Source: Glandiceps talaboti
Lineage: Eukaryota > Hemichordata > Enteropneusta > Spengelidae
Length of the DNA: 64,000 bases
Direction of reading: 5' to 3'
Assembly: GCF_964340395.1 (NCBI RefSeq)
Contig: NC_135549.1
Span: 13,638,342-13,702,341 of the forward strand
Under the pieces are notes generated by a model. The model was not told where the DNA came from and did no database searches. It saw only the letters and a list, made by a program, of their open reading frames with translations. Shown here piece after piece: positions 1 through 12,625 of the stretch; the stretch's first letter is position 1; each line of letters begins with the position of its first letter. The position numbers and the translations under genes were made by a program.

Positions 1-1024
1 TTTTGTATGCAAAAGTGTATTAAGTGAATTTCCAAATTCAAACCATGTTTGTACTCATGAAACACCGCACTTATATAGATTAAACACAAATTATATGCTT
101 TTGGCTTTATCATTTTTATTACTGGTGTAACTGGTATTTGATTCAGTTTCCTCTTGAGTGAGTTTATATTGAATGTTTTCTACGTTTTCTGTGATAGTTA
201 CCATAAAACATCCAGTAGAATTTTAAACTGGTTGAAATCTGTATTCGATATACACATAGATATACCTCTATGGATGTGTTATCTGCATGAAATCACTTAA
301 AAGCAGACATTTTGAAATGTAACTCATGCTGAATGTTTAAATCAATCTATGAATTACATTTTAAAATAAACCTTTTATCAAAAACTTTACCTTTGTTCAT
401 ATATTTTTGACAGGAAAATGCTTGGCAATGCATCTGTGATATTTTGTACTATTTCATTGCTTGTAAGATGATTGACATTCCCAATTAGTGAGTTACATTA
501 ATAGGAATGGGCAACATTTTTATCATACCGGCATTACCTAACCTCATTGGTTCATACAGGTTATAGGATATGTATAATCACTACATGGATTTGGACTGAA
601 GAGGGCGCTCTAGCTATGGTTTCTGACCAAAGATACTATTAGACTAGTCTATTGGTTTGTGCTTTCAGAATTAGGCATCCATATTGTTTGCTTGAGTCTC
701 TAGAGGAAAAATAGATTTTCAGTGATTAAAATGAAGGTGACATCTAAGAGAAATGATCTAAAAATTATAAAATAGACCAGTACAATATGTTTTCTTCAAT
801 ACATGTATGTAGGTTACACATGTGCCGCGGAGATTATACTATGTACCAAGTGAAGATTTTCCCCCAAAATACTAGATTTTTGTCGTTGAAAATATCAAAC
901 ACAGAGTCTGGAATATGCCCACTGTCATATTATCTATGACACTTGGTATCCTTCCTGATAAACCTAGGGAGTTAGAAAATGAAATATTGATAATTACTTT
1001 TCTTTTCAACAATTTACTCCCTAG
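1..1024. other. Intron sequence of gene A, no coding exon seen
   Basis: AT-rich non-coding sequence ending in a splice acceptor at 1023-1024. By homology to genes B-E it should be the intron between the exon that ends in the catalytic Y-E-R motif and the exon starting at 1025. I see no exon, repeat array or RNA gene in it. The upstream exons of gene A lie to the left of the window. Confidence 0.6.
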
Positions 1025-4000
1025 GGGTCAATGATGCTAATGATGATGATATCATTCCTGGGTAAGGATGTATTTGATGCCGGGATTGACAAATATCTCC
1101 GTGACAAGGAATATGGAAATGCAATAAAGGATGATTTGTTTCATTACTTGACAGAGGTAAGGAATAGATTGTATAACTCTGAATAGAAAACACCATCAAG
1201 CGAACCAGAATGAAATATCGAGAGTATGTATAAAGTTCTATATGTAGTGCCTTAAAGTGGCCATATCGATGAGGAGTGGGTATTTATTTTGATTTTTAAT
1301 TTATAAAACAATTTTATCATGGCTTCCTACTTAAAAAATCAATGTGAAACAAAATATGCCATGTCATTGTGTGTAACTCAATAAATGGCAAAAAGATTCA
1401 TAAATGTGTAAATAGCTTTGTTATTGTACGTACAATAAGAAACGTTTTTACACATATTTTAGCTTTTTTCAATGTATTACGTTACAAACACAGACTTGGT
1501 TTCATATTGATTTTTCAAGATTTTTCAATTGATTTATAAATTACAAATCCAAAATAAATATGCAGTCCTCATCCATATGACCACTTTAACATGACCATAC
1601 TGATGACATATCTGAGTGATTTGGATGAATTAAAGCTATGTGATAACTTCAAACTAGATTCCAAAAATGTAACTTAGAGTCTGTAAATTATATAAATAGA
1701 AATCCCAACACATCTAAAGTCAGACCGTATTTAATATTTTCTTTTCAGTAAAAGTTTTGGAAATTTCCCAATTATTTAGTTATAAGCTACAAGAAAGACA
1801 TAACATTTGGTTAATAACAGTAGTGGTTGGACTAATAAAAACTTACAAAAATAGTGGATACTGAAATCTAGCTGTGTCAAAAATTAAACCTGTATGTATA
1901 CAGCATGAAAGTTCTATACATAAATACATGTTTTTGAAATGGCTTTTCACATAACGTAACATTCACATCAAAACAAAAACAAGAGCAACAACAGTGAAGT
2001 TTGATAATTGGATAGTTTATTTAGATAGTTGTTTTGTCAGAGTACTATAAATTGCAGGAATAAAATTATAACTATTAGTATGTAGTAATATACATACACT
2101 AAAAATACCATAGACTGATAAATATCAAATTTACATTGACATAGTTGTGTGTCTGACAGTGTGTGTACTACACTGTTATTAAATACTTCAAGTGCCAATG
2201 TAATTGAACCCATATACTATCTAAGATGTTGTCATATTTAATATTTGTAGTACAAATAAAACTTCTTTCATTAGAGATTTTTCCAAAGTATCACAATGAG
2301 TTTCTTAATAAATGACATATAACACTAATTTGTAGAACACAGTAGGATAAACTGATTAGTTGAGAATTGATGTCTCTCCAAGATGTTAATCATGATGGAT
2401 AGTATTTGACCTTTGACATGACCTTTGACATGTCAATAAACTGATAGGAATGGTATCAGTTATATATACAATCTCATTTCTGGAGGTAAAGTGGAATCTA
2501 ATTTTAGAAAATAAATTATGGCATGGGATGTCTTTTTCTTTTCCATACTTACTTGAAGATAACAAAGTGTATTTATAATGTGCTTGTTGTCCATAGAGCT
2601 CCAGGCACAGACACCCAACTTAGTATACAAAATGAAGGGATACAGAGAAACAATTTGAAAAGATGGAAGGATACAGAGATATCATTTCCAATTACTAATT
2701 GCAAATTTAATGAAAATAATTACTATAAAAACAACTCAATCAGTTATACTGAAATAAATTTGCTTTATTTCAAATTATTATGAAGATGACAATTGCTTGT
2801 TATCCTCGCAGTTTTTGTCATTAAAATTTTATATTTTCAATTTTGACATGCATTTAAGAAATATATTTTCAATTTTGACATGCTGAAGAAATATATGTTC
2901 AATTTTGACATGTACCAGTCAAAAATATAATGGATGGTTGATGTTGTTTGATAATTGTACAATAATTTTTTTCTAACACTACAGGCAGATGTTGCTGTAG
3001 GAGATAACAATGTCAAAGAAATCATGGACCCGTGGCTTCTTCAGGCAGGCTACCCAGTTGTCACGGTAACCAGACAGAATAATCAGGTGACAGCGCAGCA
3101 AGAGAGGTTCTTACTAGATCCAAATGATAAACCATTGATATCAGGACAATATCCAAACCTAGGGTAAGAAATTCAAGATGTCACCCATTGTTAACATTGC
3201 TAGCTTATCTATTGTATGGACCATCATCATTTATCATTTTCAAAACTGTTTTCGCCGTGCATGTTAATTTTATAATATTTCCAGCAACAATTTCAAATGG
3301 CATATTTATATAGAGAATTATTTATATGTAAAATGCAATTCTCTTCAGTAAGAACAGTAAAATGATTCTCTAGAGCAGAAATTCATAGGCTGCCATGTGA
3401 TTTGAAATTTGAAATATATTATTAGCCCGCATAATATTAGTTGGCACAGTTAGAAATACATAGTTGGCATGATTTTAAATATATTCATTGGCGTGATTTC
3501 AAATATATTTGTTACCATGATTTATATGTGTTAGTTGGCATATATTAGCCAACTCGATTTGAAATACATTAGCTGGCATGATTTGAAATATGGTAGTTGG
3601 CATGATTTCAAATATATTTGTTAGCATGATTTTAATTATGTTATTTGGTATGATTTCTAATATATTAGCCAACTCAATTTGAAATATTATTAGCTGGCAT
3701 GATTTGAAATATATTAGCTGGCATGATTTGAAATATATTAGCCAGCATGGTTTGGAATAAATTTGTCAGCATGATTTGAAATATATTAGTTGGCATGATT
3801 TCAAATATGTTCGTTGGCATGATTTCAAATAAATGTGTCAGCATGATTTGAAATATATTAGTCAGCATTATTTGAAATATATCTAGTGGGCTAATATCAT
3901 AACTAGGCAAAGCCCATAAGCTCGCGCAGGGTAGATTCATTTATGACCGGCTGCCTGGGCCAGGGTTGATACACTTGATTTGGGTCATTTTCCAGGGGTA

Positions 4001-7000
4001 TTGACCATCAAAATTTATTTTATTTGAGTGACATCTAATTCTCTGATATGGACGAGAAGTAAAGAAAGTCAACACTCTCTGTAGTTGTTGGTATCAAAAA
4101 CCATCACAGCCATTAGATTAATATTGTTCATTTTCAATCAGCCAACTTATCATAGACCCTCCACCAACGTTGGTCTTTGGACAAATGTTTTGTTTACATG
4201 TTGCCGAACATCATGATTTCTCAATTCAACTCGACGATTTGGGAATGTTACTGTACCAACAAACATAGGAAAGTAGTTCTGTTTAGAACATGTACAAAAA
4301 TCAATTATTGACAATATAAATGTCAAAACCACACTTCCACAACCCGGAATTAAACTGCGCTATGTCATCAGTGACCTAGTGGTCCGTATCACGTACCGCT
4401 GTGCATCAAACTTCCAAATAGTGTAACAATTTCTCCTTGAGGTACAGTGATGCCTCGATACTCGTTACAATGTTACGATAATCGTGCCAACAGGCCCACT
4501 GTTACAATATTGCAATGCATGGTGATGTTATGTCACCTATTATATGACGATACGGTATCGTGTGGAGAATGCACATAGAATTTGATCTGGAGAATTTGCA
4601 CGTAGTATATGGAAGGTGCATGCGTAGTCAGTGCGCGCCGCAATGCATCCCTGGGAGAACCACCAATTTTTTTCGCATAGTATATACGACGCGCATGCGT
4701 ACCAGTCATTGAGCCGCTGCGTGAGCTAATACTTCTGGGCATTCAGGGTAAGAACAGATTACGTACCAGTGATTTAGTTTGTACTGTTGTTGGCATCAAC
4801 TGATTATAGCTGTTTCACTTGATACATTGACAGGCCATGGTCTATTCCTGTGACTTATCTCCACTCCAATGATCCATTTACCAGTAGTCCATTCCTATAT
4901 TGGTTAACCACAGATTCAGGTAAGTGTAATCCTTAAAGTGACAATATGGATGACAAATTGATATTTATTTTGGATTTTTTATTCATAAAACAACATTATT
5001 ATGATTTCCAACTTGAATAAAGAATGTGAAACAACATATACCAAGTCCATGTTTGTAACTCAATCAATTGCAAATCAGTGAGGAAAATATTTGTTACTGT
5101 ACGTACAATAACAAACTTTTCAGACACTCTCTAGCTCTTAGTACAAATTTTAATAAGTTTTATTTACAAATTTTTTAATGGTACTCGATACTGATGTTAT
5201 TTGATGTTAGTTTTACTTTAAAAGCATCATAAGACCTTTGAAAATGACACTCTAAAAGGCTTGCAATTTATATGAAGTTTACACAGCTACTAATTATTAG
5301 CATATGAAAATTTGAAAAAAATTATCAGATGTCTGATTGGTTCTTTACTTACAGGAACCTTTGACCTTGTTGGTGCCAATGAAGATGATTGGTACCTGGT
5401 GAATGTCAATCAAACTGGTTATTACAGGGTGAATTATGATGATAGCAATTGGGAAAAACTCATCGAACAGCTGTCCTCGAATCATAGAGCGTTTTCAACT
5501 CAAAACAGAGCAGCGTTTGTGGATGATATTTTCAGCATAGCACAGTCCCAGAGAATTGATGCTAACAGATCATTACATCTAATGGAATACATGAAGAATG
5601 AAATGGACTATGGACCATGGAAAGCAGCAGAGAATGCCCTACAATACACCGATATGATGTTGAGGAGATCAGCTGTTTACGGTGATTTTAGGGTGAGATA
5701 ACGCTTACTTTGCTTTAGAATCTATGGTGTGTTTGCTAATTAGGTATCAGAACTTTGTTAGCAGGCTTCCAGTGAGGCTGAAATCTGATAAAACCCAAGG
5801 GATTCAAGGAAAATGGAAAACAAATGTATAACTGCAAAACAATTTTTCGAAGAGTAGTTTCTTTTTCAGTCTTTTGTGTCCAGATTTAAAGGATGGCTGT
5901 AACTTCTCTGAGTTACTGGGGAACAGAAGTGAGGCTGATTAAGTCCATTTCTAATAAGTCAGGAAAAGTAATTTTCACCATCTCTACATCACTTGACTTC
6001 TCTAAACATAAATCATTGGCATGAACAGACCTGCCGTATACTGTTATAGAGAATTCTGGGTATGTAAACAATAGAGGTGCTCAATTATTATGCTTACGTC
6101 ACCAAGAGTCTTCGTGCCTTTGTTTCACCCTAATGGGTCATATGCCCAGTCTTAATCCTCATTTCCAAAATGGTATAGGTATGCAAACAATAGACAGAGA
6201 GATAGATAGATAAAGGGCACTTGTTATGTGTGTATGCACCTCCTTTGATTACATACCCAGAATTCCCTACCCCAGTGTACAGCAGGTCAGCTCATGCATG
6301 ATTGATTGAATAATTTTGTTCCTCTCATTCTTAGAGCAGTCAGTCACATGATGCAGAGGTAGTGACCTTGACTTTCATGACTTCCTAAGCGCAACTAAAA
6401 CAGTTTAGGACAAAATTTGAACCTCGTCTTTGTTCATGCACCATTTAAAGGGGAAAACAATTTACTGGTCAAACTGTTTGTTGATTACATTTTTAATGTG
6501 ACAATCTCATTCTTTTTTTGTCTTTCCATTTTATTTATGTTACCTGTTCACTGCAGAGGTTTATGAGGCAACAAATCAGTCCTGTGTATACCCAGTATGG
6601 CTGGAATCTCACAATTGGAGACCATGTAGAATAGTAAGTTACTGAATTAAAATTGTATTACATATTGAGGATTCATTGTTCTGATATTGACTAAAATTAA
6701 AAGCGTCAAAAGAGACATATTTATAAAAAAACAAAACAATTATTTTGCAATTATTTTAACCTTAAAGTTGACACTTTTAATAACTTGTTGTTTATGGCTG
6801 CACAGTTTCTAGTTTGCATCCCTTGTTTCAGTGTTTTTATATATACATCATATGTTCACTTTGATGTATGCTGCCCTCAAGTGGTCATTTAAAGAAATCT
6901 TCTTTCCCTCTACTATTAGCTCAAAGCAAACTTTAATATCTCTTCTCTTTTCCTTTCAGTTTTAGTAGAACAACAGCTATTAGACTTGCCTGTTTCTATG

Positions 7001-9101
7001 GCGATAGAACTTGTAGAACAGAAGCCCAAAGTGTATTTGCTGAGTTGTTGCTGAATCCAACAACTGATAGGTGACTATTTAAAATATACATATGTACTTA
7101 TAAACAGTATTTTATCTAGTACCTGTTTGGTTGTAAATATTTTCAATGTATGTTTTTTGTGACCTAGAGCAAGAAAATCAATCCAGTATTTTCCATTTGA
7201 ATGTGTATGACTTGTGCAAGGTATAATAGAATGGTATGATTCATATATCACTCCATAACAAATTCTTCACTGAACTACAGCCACTTGTACATCAAATTAT
7301 GCTCCTAAAATTGTCATTTTTTATGACCTAGCTTTGTCCTTTGACCTTACTACAGAGTGTCCATTGACATCAGAGAGACAGTATTCTGCAATGGTATAGC
7401 GTTTGGAGATGAGGAAGATTGGAATGCACTGTATGCAAACCTGAAGACGACAGAAGATGAACGTCTTGCCACTGATATAAAGTTTGGTCTAGCTTGTTCT
7501 ACCAGAATGTGGATACTTCAAACGTACATGGAAGACTATCTACACACTAAAGAGGCTACAAATATTATCAGTTATGTCAGTAATGCTACAGCTGTGGGCT
7601 TCTTACTGGCCTGGGACTTTGCTGTACAACACTTTGACACACTGTTAGAAAAGTGAGTATTTCTACAAATGTTTGTAGTGAGACATGAGGTTGAAATGAA
7701 CAAAGACAATAGTAAGTGGCCCAGCTAGGGCTCGAAATTAGCAGTAGTCCACGACACATGGACTACTAAACATGGTATCTTGATTACCAAAATTATAAGG
7801 TGGTAGTCTGTTAGACCAATGGAAAGCAATAGAACATTGTAGCTGAAACAGTTTGCTTGGATAAATCTCCATGACTACCAAGTGTGGAAGTTAAATTCGA
7901 GCCCTGTTTAAAGTGAAGGCGAAGCCCAAGGGAAACATTCTGTGTTCTGGTGACCCAAAGGCCGGAGGGAAACTGATGTGTGATGTTTGCACATGCATGA
8001 TCAGTCAACATGTGTTAACACACTACTCATTACTGCAGTGTATGTCATGCATAAAAAGCATACAATATATGGACACTGTAGGGTTTCCATATGACAATAA
8101 TGTTAACAGTGAAGGTAGTTTGAAAAGCAACACAGGAATTGATCAGCAAATGTCTACTTTAATAATTACCAACTTTGTTCCAAACCCTTTCTGACACATG
8201 GGTGGCAAAGTTTATCTGCAGAAAATTGTAAGGTCATGCCATTTTCATCTCCTGTGAAAACATGTACACATGTGCACACGTCGTCATCAGTCATCAGTAA
8301 TCAGTCCAGTCATCATCACGAGAATTGTTGACCGGTAAACAATATTTACATTGAGCAGTGTAAAAATTCTAAATGTCATGTGACCATGTATTGACAAATC
8401 ACAACATAGAAAAGGTCCAATAGGTGTGTTGCAATACTATATGACAGATTCACATACTCTTTCTTGGTCTCCAACCATGATCTACATAAGGTGTTCCAGT
8501 TTCCTTTTAACCTTTTAACAGTGCAGCGCCCTCATTTAATAAAAAGATTCCATGGATAACACTGTACAACCTTAAGTTTACCAATTATGATATACAACAT
8601 TCAATTTACACTGATACAAACAGACAATTTTGGTGTTTTAGTTTAGAGTGATTTTTTCATGAATATTTTGCTTGATAACTCTATGACACTTTATTGATAA
8701 TATTAATATTATCATCTAATTTTCAGTGATGTGAATACAGCCTATGATTTGATGTGGCAGTTTACAAACACAATGAATACACAAGCAGACAAAGAAAAGG
8801 TAATTAAAATGAAACTTTACTTTCTCTAGATTGAATATTTGCATAGTTCAAGGTCATACTGTGTTGGTTCCTAGTAACACTGTTACAGCTGCATATCCAT
8901 GCAAATGTTGTCATTTTTGTTGAAATATAACGTTTTTTTCTCTCTCCACAGTATGATGACTTCGGTAGGAAGTACAATCAAATGCCAAATGACAACGCTC
9001 TTGGTTTCTATAAAGGAATGCAGAAATTAGATACAAACATTCAGTGGATGGACAAGAATTATCAGGACGTAGAAGACTTTCTAAAAATCAGATCTGAATA
9101 G
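1025..9101 (+). CDS. Gene A: M1 zinc aminopeptidase (aminopeptidase N-like), 3' half
   Basis: Nine exons can be joined: 1025-1156, 2985-3163, 4834-4919, 5355-5692, 6557-6633, 6960-7070, 7356-7652, 8727-8799, 8952-9101. They sum to 1443 nt, 480 residues plus a TAG stop, with intron phases matching exons 7-15 of genes B-D. The visible part starts just after the expected catalytic Tyr (G-S-M-M-L-M-M-M-I-S-F-L-G). It covers the end of the peptidase domain, the small beta domain (MDPWLLQAGYPVVTV) and the helical ERAP1-like C-terminal domain ([19 protein letters not shown]), ending W-M-D-K-N-Y-Q. The catalytic HEXXH and GAMEN exons are outside the window, so activity cannot be judged. It is clearly more divergent from B-E than they are from each other: exon 11 is shorter (77 versus 92 nt), exon 13 lacks about 24 codons, and its exons show no sign of recent homogenisation. 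It is probably an older duplicate. Confidence 0.85.
1252..1589. mobile_element. TTAA-flanked MITE, copy 1 (piggyBac-like)
   Basis: A 338-bp element in the intron after 1156. Its ends are 24-bp inverted repeats (1252-1275 and 1566-1589) that match at 22 of 24 positions and begin TTAAAGTGG / end CCACTTTAA. TTAA at both outer edges fits the TTAA target duplication of piggyBac-type transposons. It has an internal 18-bp perfect palindrome TTATTGTACGTACAATAA near 1419-1436. It encodes no protein. The family assignment is inference from the TTAA edges only. Confidence 0.7.
2408..2433 (+). repeat. Tandem TGACCTTTGACAT motif (two units)
   Basis: TGACCTTTGACAT occurs twice in direct succession in an intron of gene A. 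Each unit resembles an imperfect DR1 nuclear-receptor site (two TGACCT-like half-sites spaced by one base). It may equally be a short repeat; no function can be shown. Confidence 0.3.
3427..3890 (+). repeat. Degenerate minisatellite, unit about 25-31 bp
   Basis: Roughly fifteen degenerate copies of a unit built around TTGGCATGATTTGAAATAT with spacers such as ATTAG, in the intron of gene A between exons 2985-3163 and 4834-4919. The reverse strand happens to stay open for 88 codons because of the repeat; that frame is not a gene. Confidence 0.8.
4933..5221. mobile_element. TTAA-flanked MITE, copy 2 (degraded)
   Basis: Starts TTAAAGTGACAATATGGATG and ends ACTTTAA. Its interior aligns with the element at 1252-1589 over about 220 bp (TATTTATTTTGGATTTTT, AAAACAACATTATTATGATT, TGTACGTACAATAA). 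The right inverted repeat is eroded. It lies in the intron before the exon 5355-5692, so both copies sit in the same gene. Confidence 0.6.
6018..6297. mobile_element. Foldback element with about 60-bp inverted arms
   Basis: The left arm (about 6018-6080) and right arm (about 6236-6297) are reverse complements with scattered mismatches. Shared stretches include GACCTGC, GAATTCTGGGTATGTAA and GAGGTGC. It is a non-coding 280-bp element in the gene A intron between 5692 and 6557, with an internal GATAGATAGATA run. It looks like a MITE of unassigned superfamily; I cannot define a target duplication. Confidence 0.7.
7727..7905. mobile_element. Short MITE with AGGGCTCGAA termini
   Basis: A 179-bp segment starts AGGGCTCGAAATTA and ends TTAAATTCGAGCCCT, an inverted repeat of about 15-17 bp. 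It lies about 75 bp into the intron after exon 7356-7652 of gene A. Similar 'ggctcgaaatta' ends are common on non-autonomous DNA transposons of invertebrates; a hAT link is only a guess. Confidence 0.6.
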
Positions 9102-10123
9102 AGAAGCTATCAGTCATTACTTTCTTACCAAAACAGAAAGCTGTGTGAATTCGACTTTTGACAATTATACGGAGGAGTGAAATTTGTAAATTTGCTGAAT
9201 GTAAAGGACTTTGAGTGTTTGCAAACCAGAATGAATAGCTCTATGCTAAACCCATGGCATAATCTGCCATGTTTTGTTTGAAGATGACAAATGAGTAGAA
9301 TTTATCTGGGTAATCCTTCTTACTTTTTACTTTCTTCCAAAGTTATGAATACTTCAAGTAAAGACTCTTAATATTATACTTTAAGTGAAGAAGCACATTT
9401 GCCACATTTTTCCCTCACGAATAGTAGGGTTCTTGAATCTTCATCAGGATGAAGTATACTTGTAATCAGGAATGTGGATAATTTTAAAAGTACCAGGTAA
9501 AATTGGGAAAATATGCTGTAATGCTTACATGGGAAACTCCTGAATCTTCCCATAAATGGATAATATAACGGTTGAAACAAAGAATCCATTACCACAATGG
9601 ATTCCTGTAAAAGTAGCTGGCAAAATTGCAGAGTAGCTGGTTGTTTTTGCTTAGCTACCGGCCCTTATCTAGACTATGATCCCAGGTCATATTAACATAC
9701 TATTCATGTGACATATTTAATATGTTAATTATTAATTTTCTTCTTACTACCAGAATATCATCTGTTATTTTGATATCATAAGGATAAGGGCAGCTTATCT
9801 ACTGAATTTTTAAGACACAGCTAGCATAAAGGAATATTTGAGTATTTTGTACTATTTTCTATTATTAGCTGATGTGACATTTCATTCTTGAATTCATTGG
9901 TTGAAAAGTCCAAATAGCTTTGACTCATATTTAGTAGAGATGTGGTACTTGATATTTAAGCAGGTAATTCTATAACATTTGATTGTTTTGCAAATTTTAA
10001 TGTCCATATAAGTATTAATAGGGGCATACCAGTTAACATGTTATGATGTGAACGAATCATGTTTAACCACACCTAGTCATTGTCTACTTCAGGCAAACAA
10101 TGGGATACTCTGTCCCCTGCGAA

Positions 10124-10499
10124 CGATATGATATGAAATGATATGATATGATACGATATGATATGATGTGATGTGATGTGATGTGATGCGATGTGATGTG
10201 ATATATGATATGATTATGATATGATATGATATATGATATGATATGATATGATATTATATGATATGATATGATACGATATGATATGATATGATATATATGA
10301 TATTATATATGATATGATGATATGATATGATATATGATACGATATGATATGATATGATATATGATATGATATGATATGATATGATATGATATGATATGAC
10401 TTGATATGATATGACTTGATATGATATGATATTATATGATATGATATATGATATGATATATGATATGATATTATATGATATGATTATGATATGATATGA
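10124..10499 (+). repeat. (ATATG)n pentanucleotide array
   Basis: About 375 bp of ATATG/GATAT units with interspersed ATATATG and a short GATGT block. It accounts for the reverse-strand frame of ISY-rich residues. Confidence 0.95.
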
Positions 10500-11232
10500 C
10501 ACTGTACTCCTTAATATTCTTACTGTATCTCTCAATCTAAGCAGTAATCTCAACAGACAAAGTCCCCCCAAAACAATGAAATGGTCACTATGAAGTGAAC
10601 CACTATGATACTGGTGACATCTTTAATATCTAGGACAGAGGCATATAAAATTCATTATGATGACTGCCTATATTGTCTCTATCTAATAATTTGATTTCTA
10701 ATATTATTATATTATACATACTTCTAGTTTGATGTAGAATGTACCATGTGTGTACACATTGATAAATTAATGCCATTTACATAAATTAGGGTTTGAAATA
10801 GTCACATAAACAAACAACTTACCTGAAAATCAGACATATAGTGAGAAATTGACATTTTCACAAAACAATAGCATGCAAACAAAAATTTGATGCACTATTG
10901 TGGAGTGAATTCAAATAGGTTTTTTCTTCTTAGGATTTTTGTTTTTGTTAGGTCATTAAAATTTTGAATATGTGTATGTCAAATGTAAATAATTGAAACA
11001 TAGTTCTCCGTCACTGAAGTAAAATTTATAAAACTCTGTTATTCAGATATCCCTAATATTATCCAGAATCATGGTTTTCAGGTTTGATAATTCTGTTTCC
11101 CAAAACAAACTTTCACTGTCTGTTTGCCAGAATGGCTGTGGGAAACGGCAGGATGACACTGAGTCTATGATAATCATGAATTTGTTTTATCACTTTGCAG
11201 TAATTTCTGTGCTGTCAGTTAGTATAATCATT

Positions 11233-11308
11233 GCATCAGTGCAATAAAGTCGTATCTACTCTACAATTGTGCTATACAATATCAGATACGACTTCATTGC
11301 ACTGACGC
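11233..11308. other. 76-nt hairpin, 25-bp arms, 26-nt loop
   Basis: Arms 11233-11257 and 11284-11308 pair at 23 of 25 positions (left arm starts GCATCAGTGCAATAAAGTCG; right arm ends CATTGCACTGACGC). The size resembles a microRNA precursor, but a tiny foldback transposon is equally possible. It lies 2.1 kb downstream of the gene A stop and contains an AATAAA at 11243-11248. Confidence 0.5.
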
Positions 11309-12597
11309 GACGTAATGTTCATGCCTGTAAGGTGAACTTTTAGCTGTGTAGTCAGGATGGTCCAGTCACCAAGTCTTCAACTACTGAACTAGGTGTTCTG
11401 CATAAAATGCAATTATAAATATTATTTATTCAGGAAAAATTATGTTTGGGAAAATAGACTAAAACATTCTTAGTGCAAATTTGTTTTTAAGTAGATGACT
11501 AATAGGGAAAATAATATATAGATGAAATCTTATATTTATTGAACATAAGTTTATGCTAACATTTTGTTTGATCTAGACTAGTTTTGTTTGGTTTTTGGAA
11601 TCATTGACATGTATATATTTAATTCTTAAAAGCAAGGAATGAAAATGACTTGGATATTTTTCTTTGATGTGTGTAAGTATTTCTGTATGAAAAAACCTAG
11701 AATATGTTATTTTTATGTGTTGACTTGTTGCTTTAAAAGTGAACAATTGTGAATATTATGAATGAAAGAATATGACCTATTGTCACTGTGTGTGTGAATT
11801 ATGCAGGTCTATGTTTGTAGGATTTTCATATTTATGGACATTTGTATGGACCAGATGTTTCATCAAAGAAGATCGAGCAACTGAAATTTGAATGCTTGGG
11901 CTGTAAGCATTATACCAGATGTGTATAATTTATGTGTTGTATGAAATAATGAGTGCACTATGCCGTGTTGTATAATTTTTCATGTTTTAGAGAATTATGC
12001 AGGACCTGGTCTATATTTGTAGGACTTTGTATATCATTATAATGTAAAGGCTCTGAAGGACCATATGTTTTATAGCAAAGGAACTGTATTTGGTGTGTCA
12101 TATAAGAAGCATGTAATGGTAGGGCAGTGTAGTAGCTGGTCTTTTCAGTTTGTTGAATATTTAATGAAAATCAGTCCAACCATAGAGAATGCACACCTCA
12201 TTGGGAGGTTAGATCTTGAGGAGATAGGTATAAGTTCAATACAAAATGACAAGACTGACTTGCTCCCAATGAGGTTGAATTTAAAAGTTTTTAATTCTTT
12301 GTCTTGGGCTGGCATGTTGAATAAATTAACATATTAATTAGGTAATATCAGCTTACTTATAAAGTAATGCTGCAGAGTGTAAAATTGTTACCAGTGATGT
12401 ACTTTTTGAAAGAACATTGTTTTAGCAGAGTTAAAATACTCAAATTGTGTTAAAGCAGTAAAATGCCATGAATACAGTACTATTATGTAATTATGTTTTG
12501 GATGATATCTAGAGAGTGTGTTAACCTGTGAAGTGGAAATTAAGACTTTAGGAAGAAATAAGACATGTAAATATACCAGAATGATGTAGACTTAGAC

Positions 12598-12625
12598 CAT
12601 AGACCCTATACATGTAGGGTCTATG
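12598..12625. other. Perfect 11-bp stem, 6-nt loop hairpin
   Basis: CATAGACCCTA and TAGGGTCTATG flank the loop TACATG in the A-B spacer. Not followed by a T run in either orientation. Function unknown. Confidence 0.5.

Noticed and set aside
3674-3940. 88-codon reverse frame with Ile-Phe-Gln-Ile-Met repeats
   Set aside because: It follows the minisatellite unit in gene A's intron and has no coding support.
12065-12337. 90-codon open frame between genes A and B
   Set aside because: No recognised motif, no splice context and AT-rich composition like the surrounding spacer. A 12-bp inverted repeat inside it (CCTCATTGGGAG) is too short to call an element.
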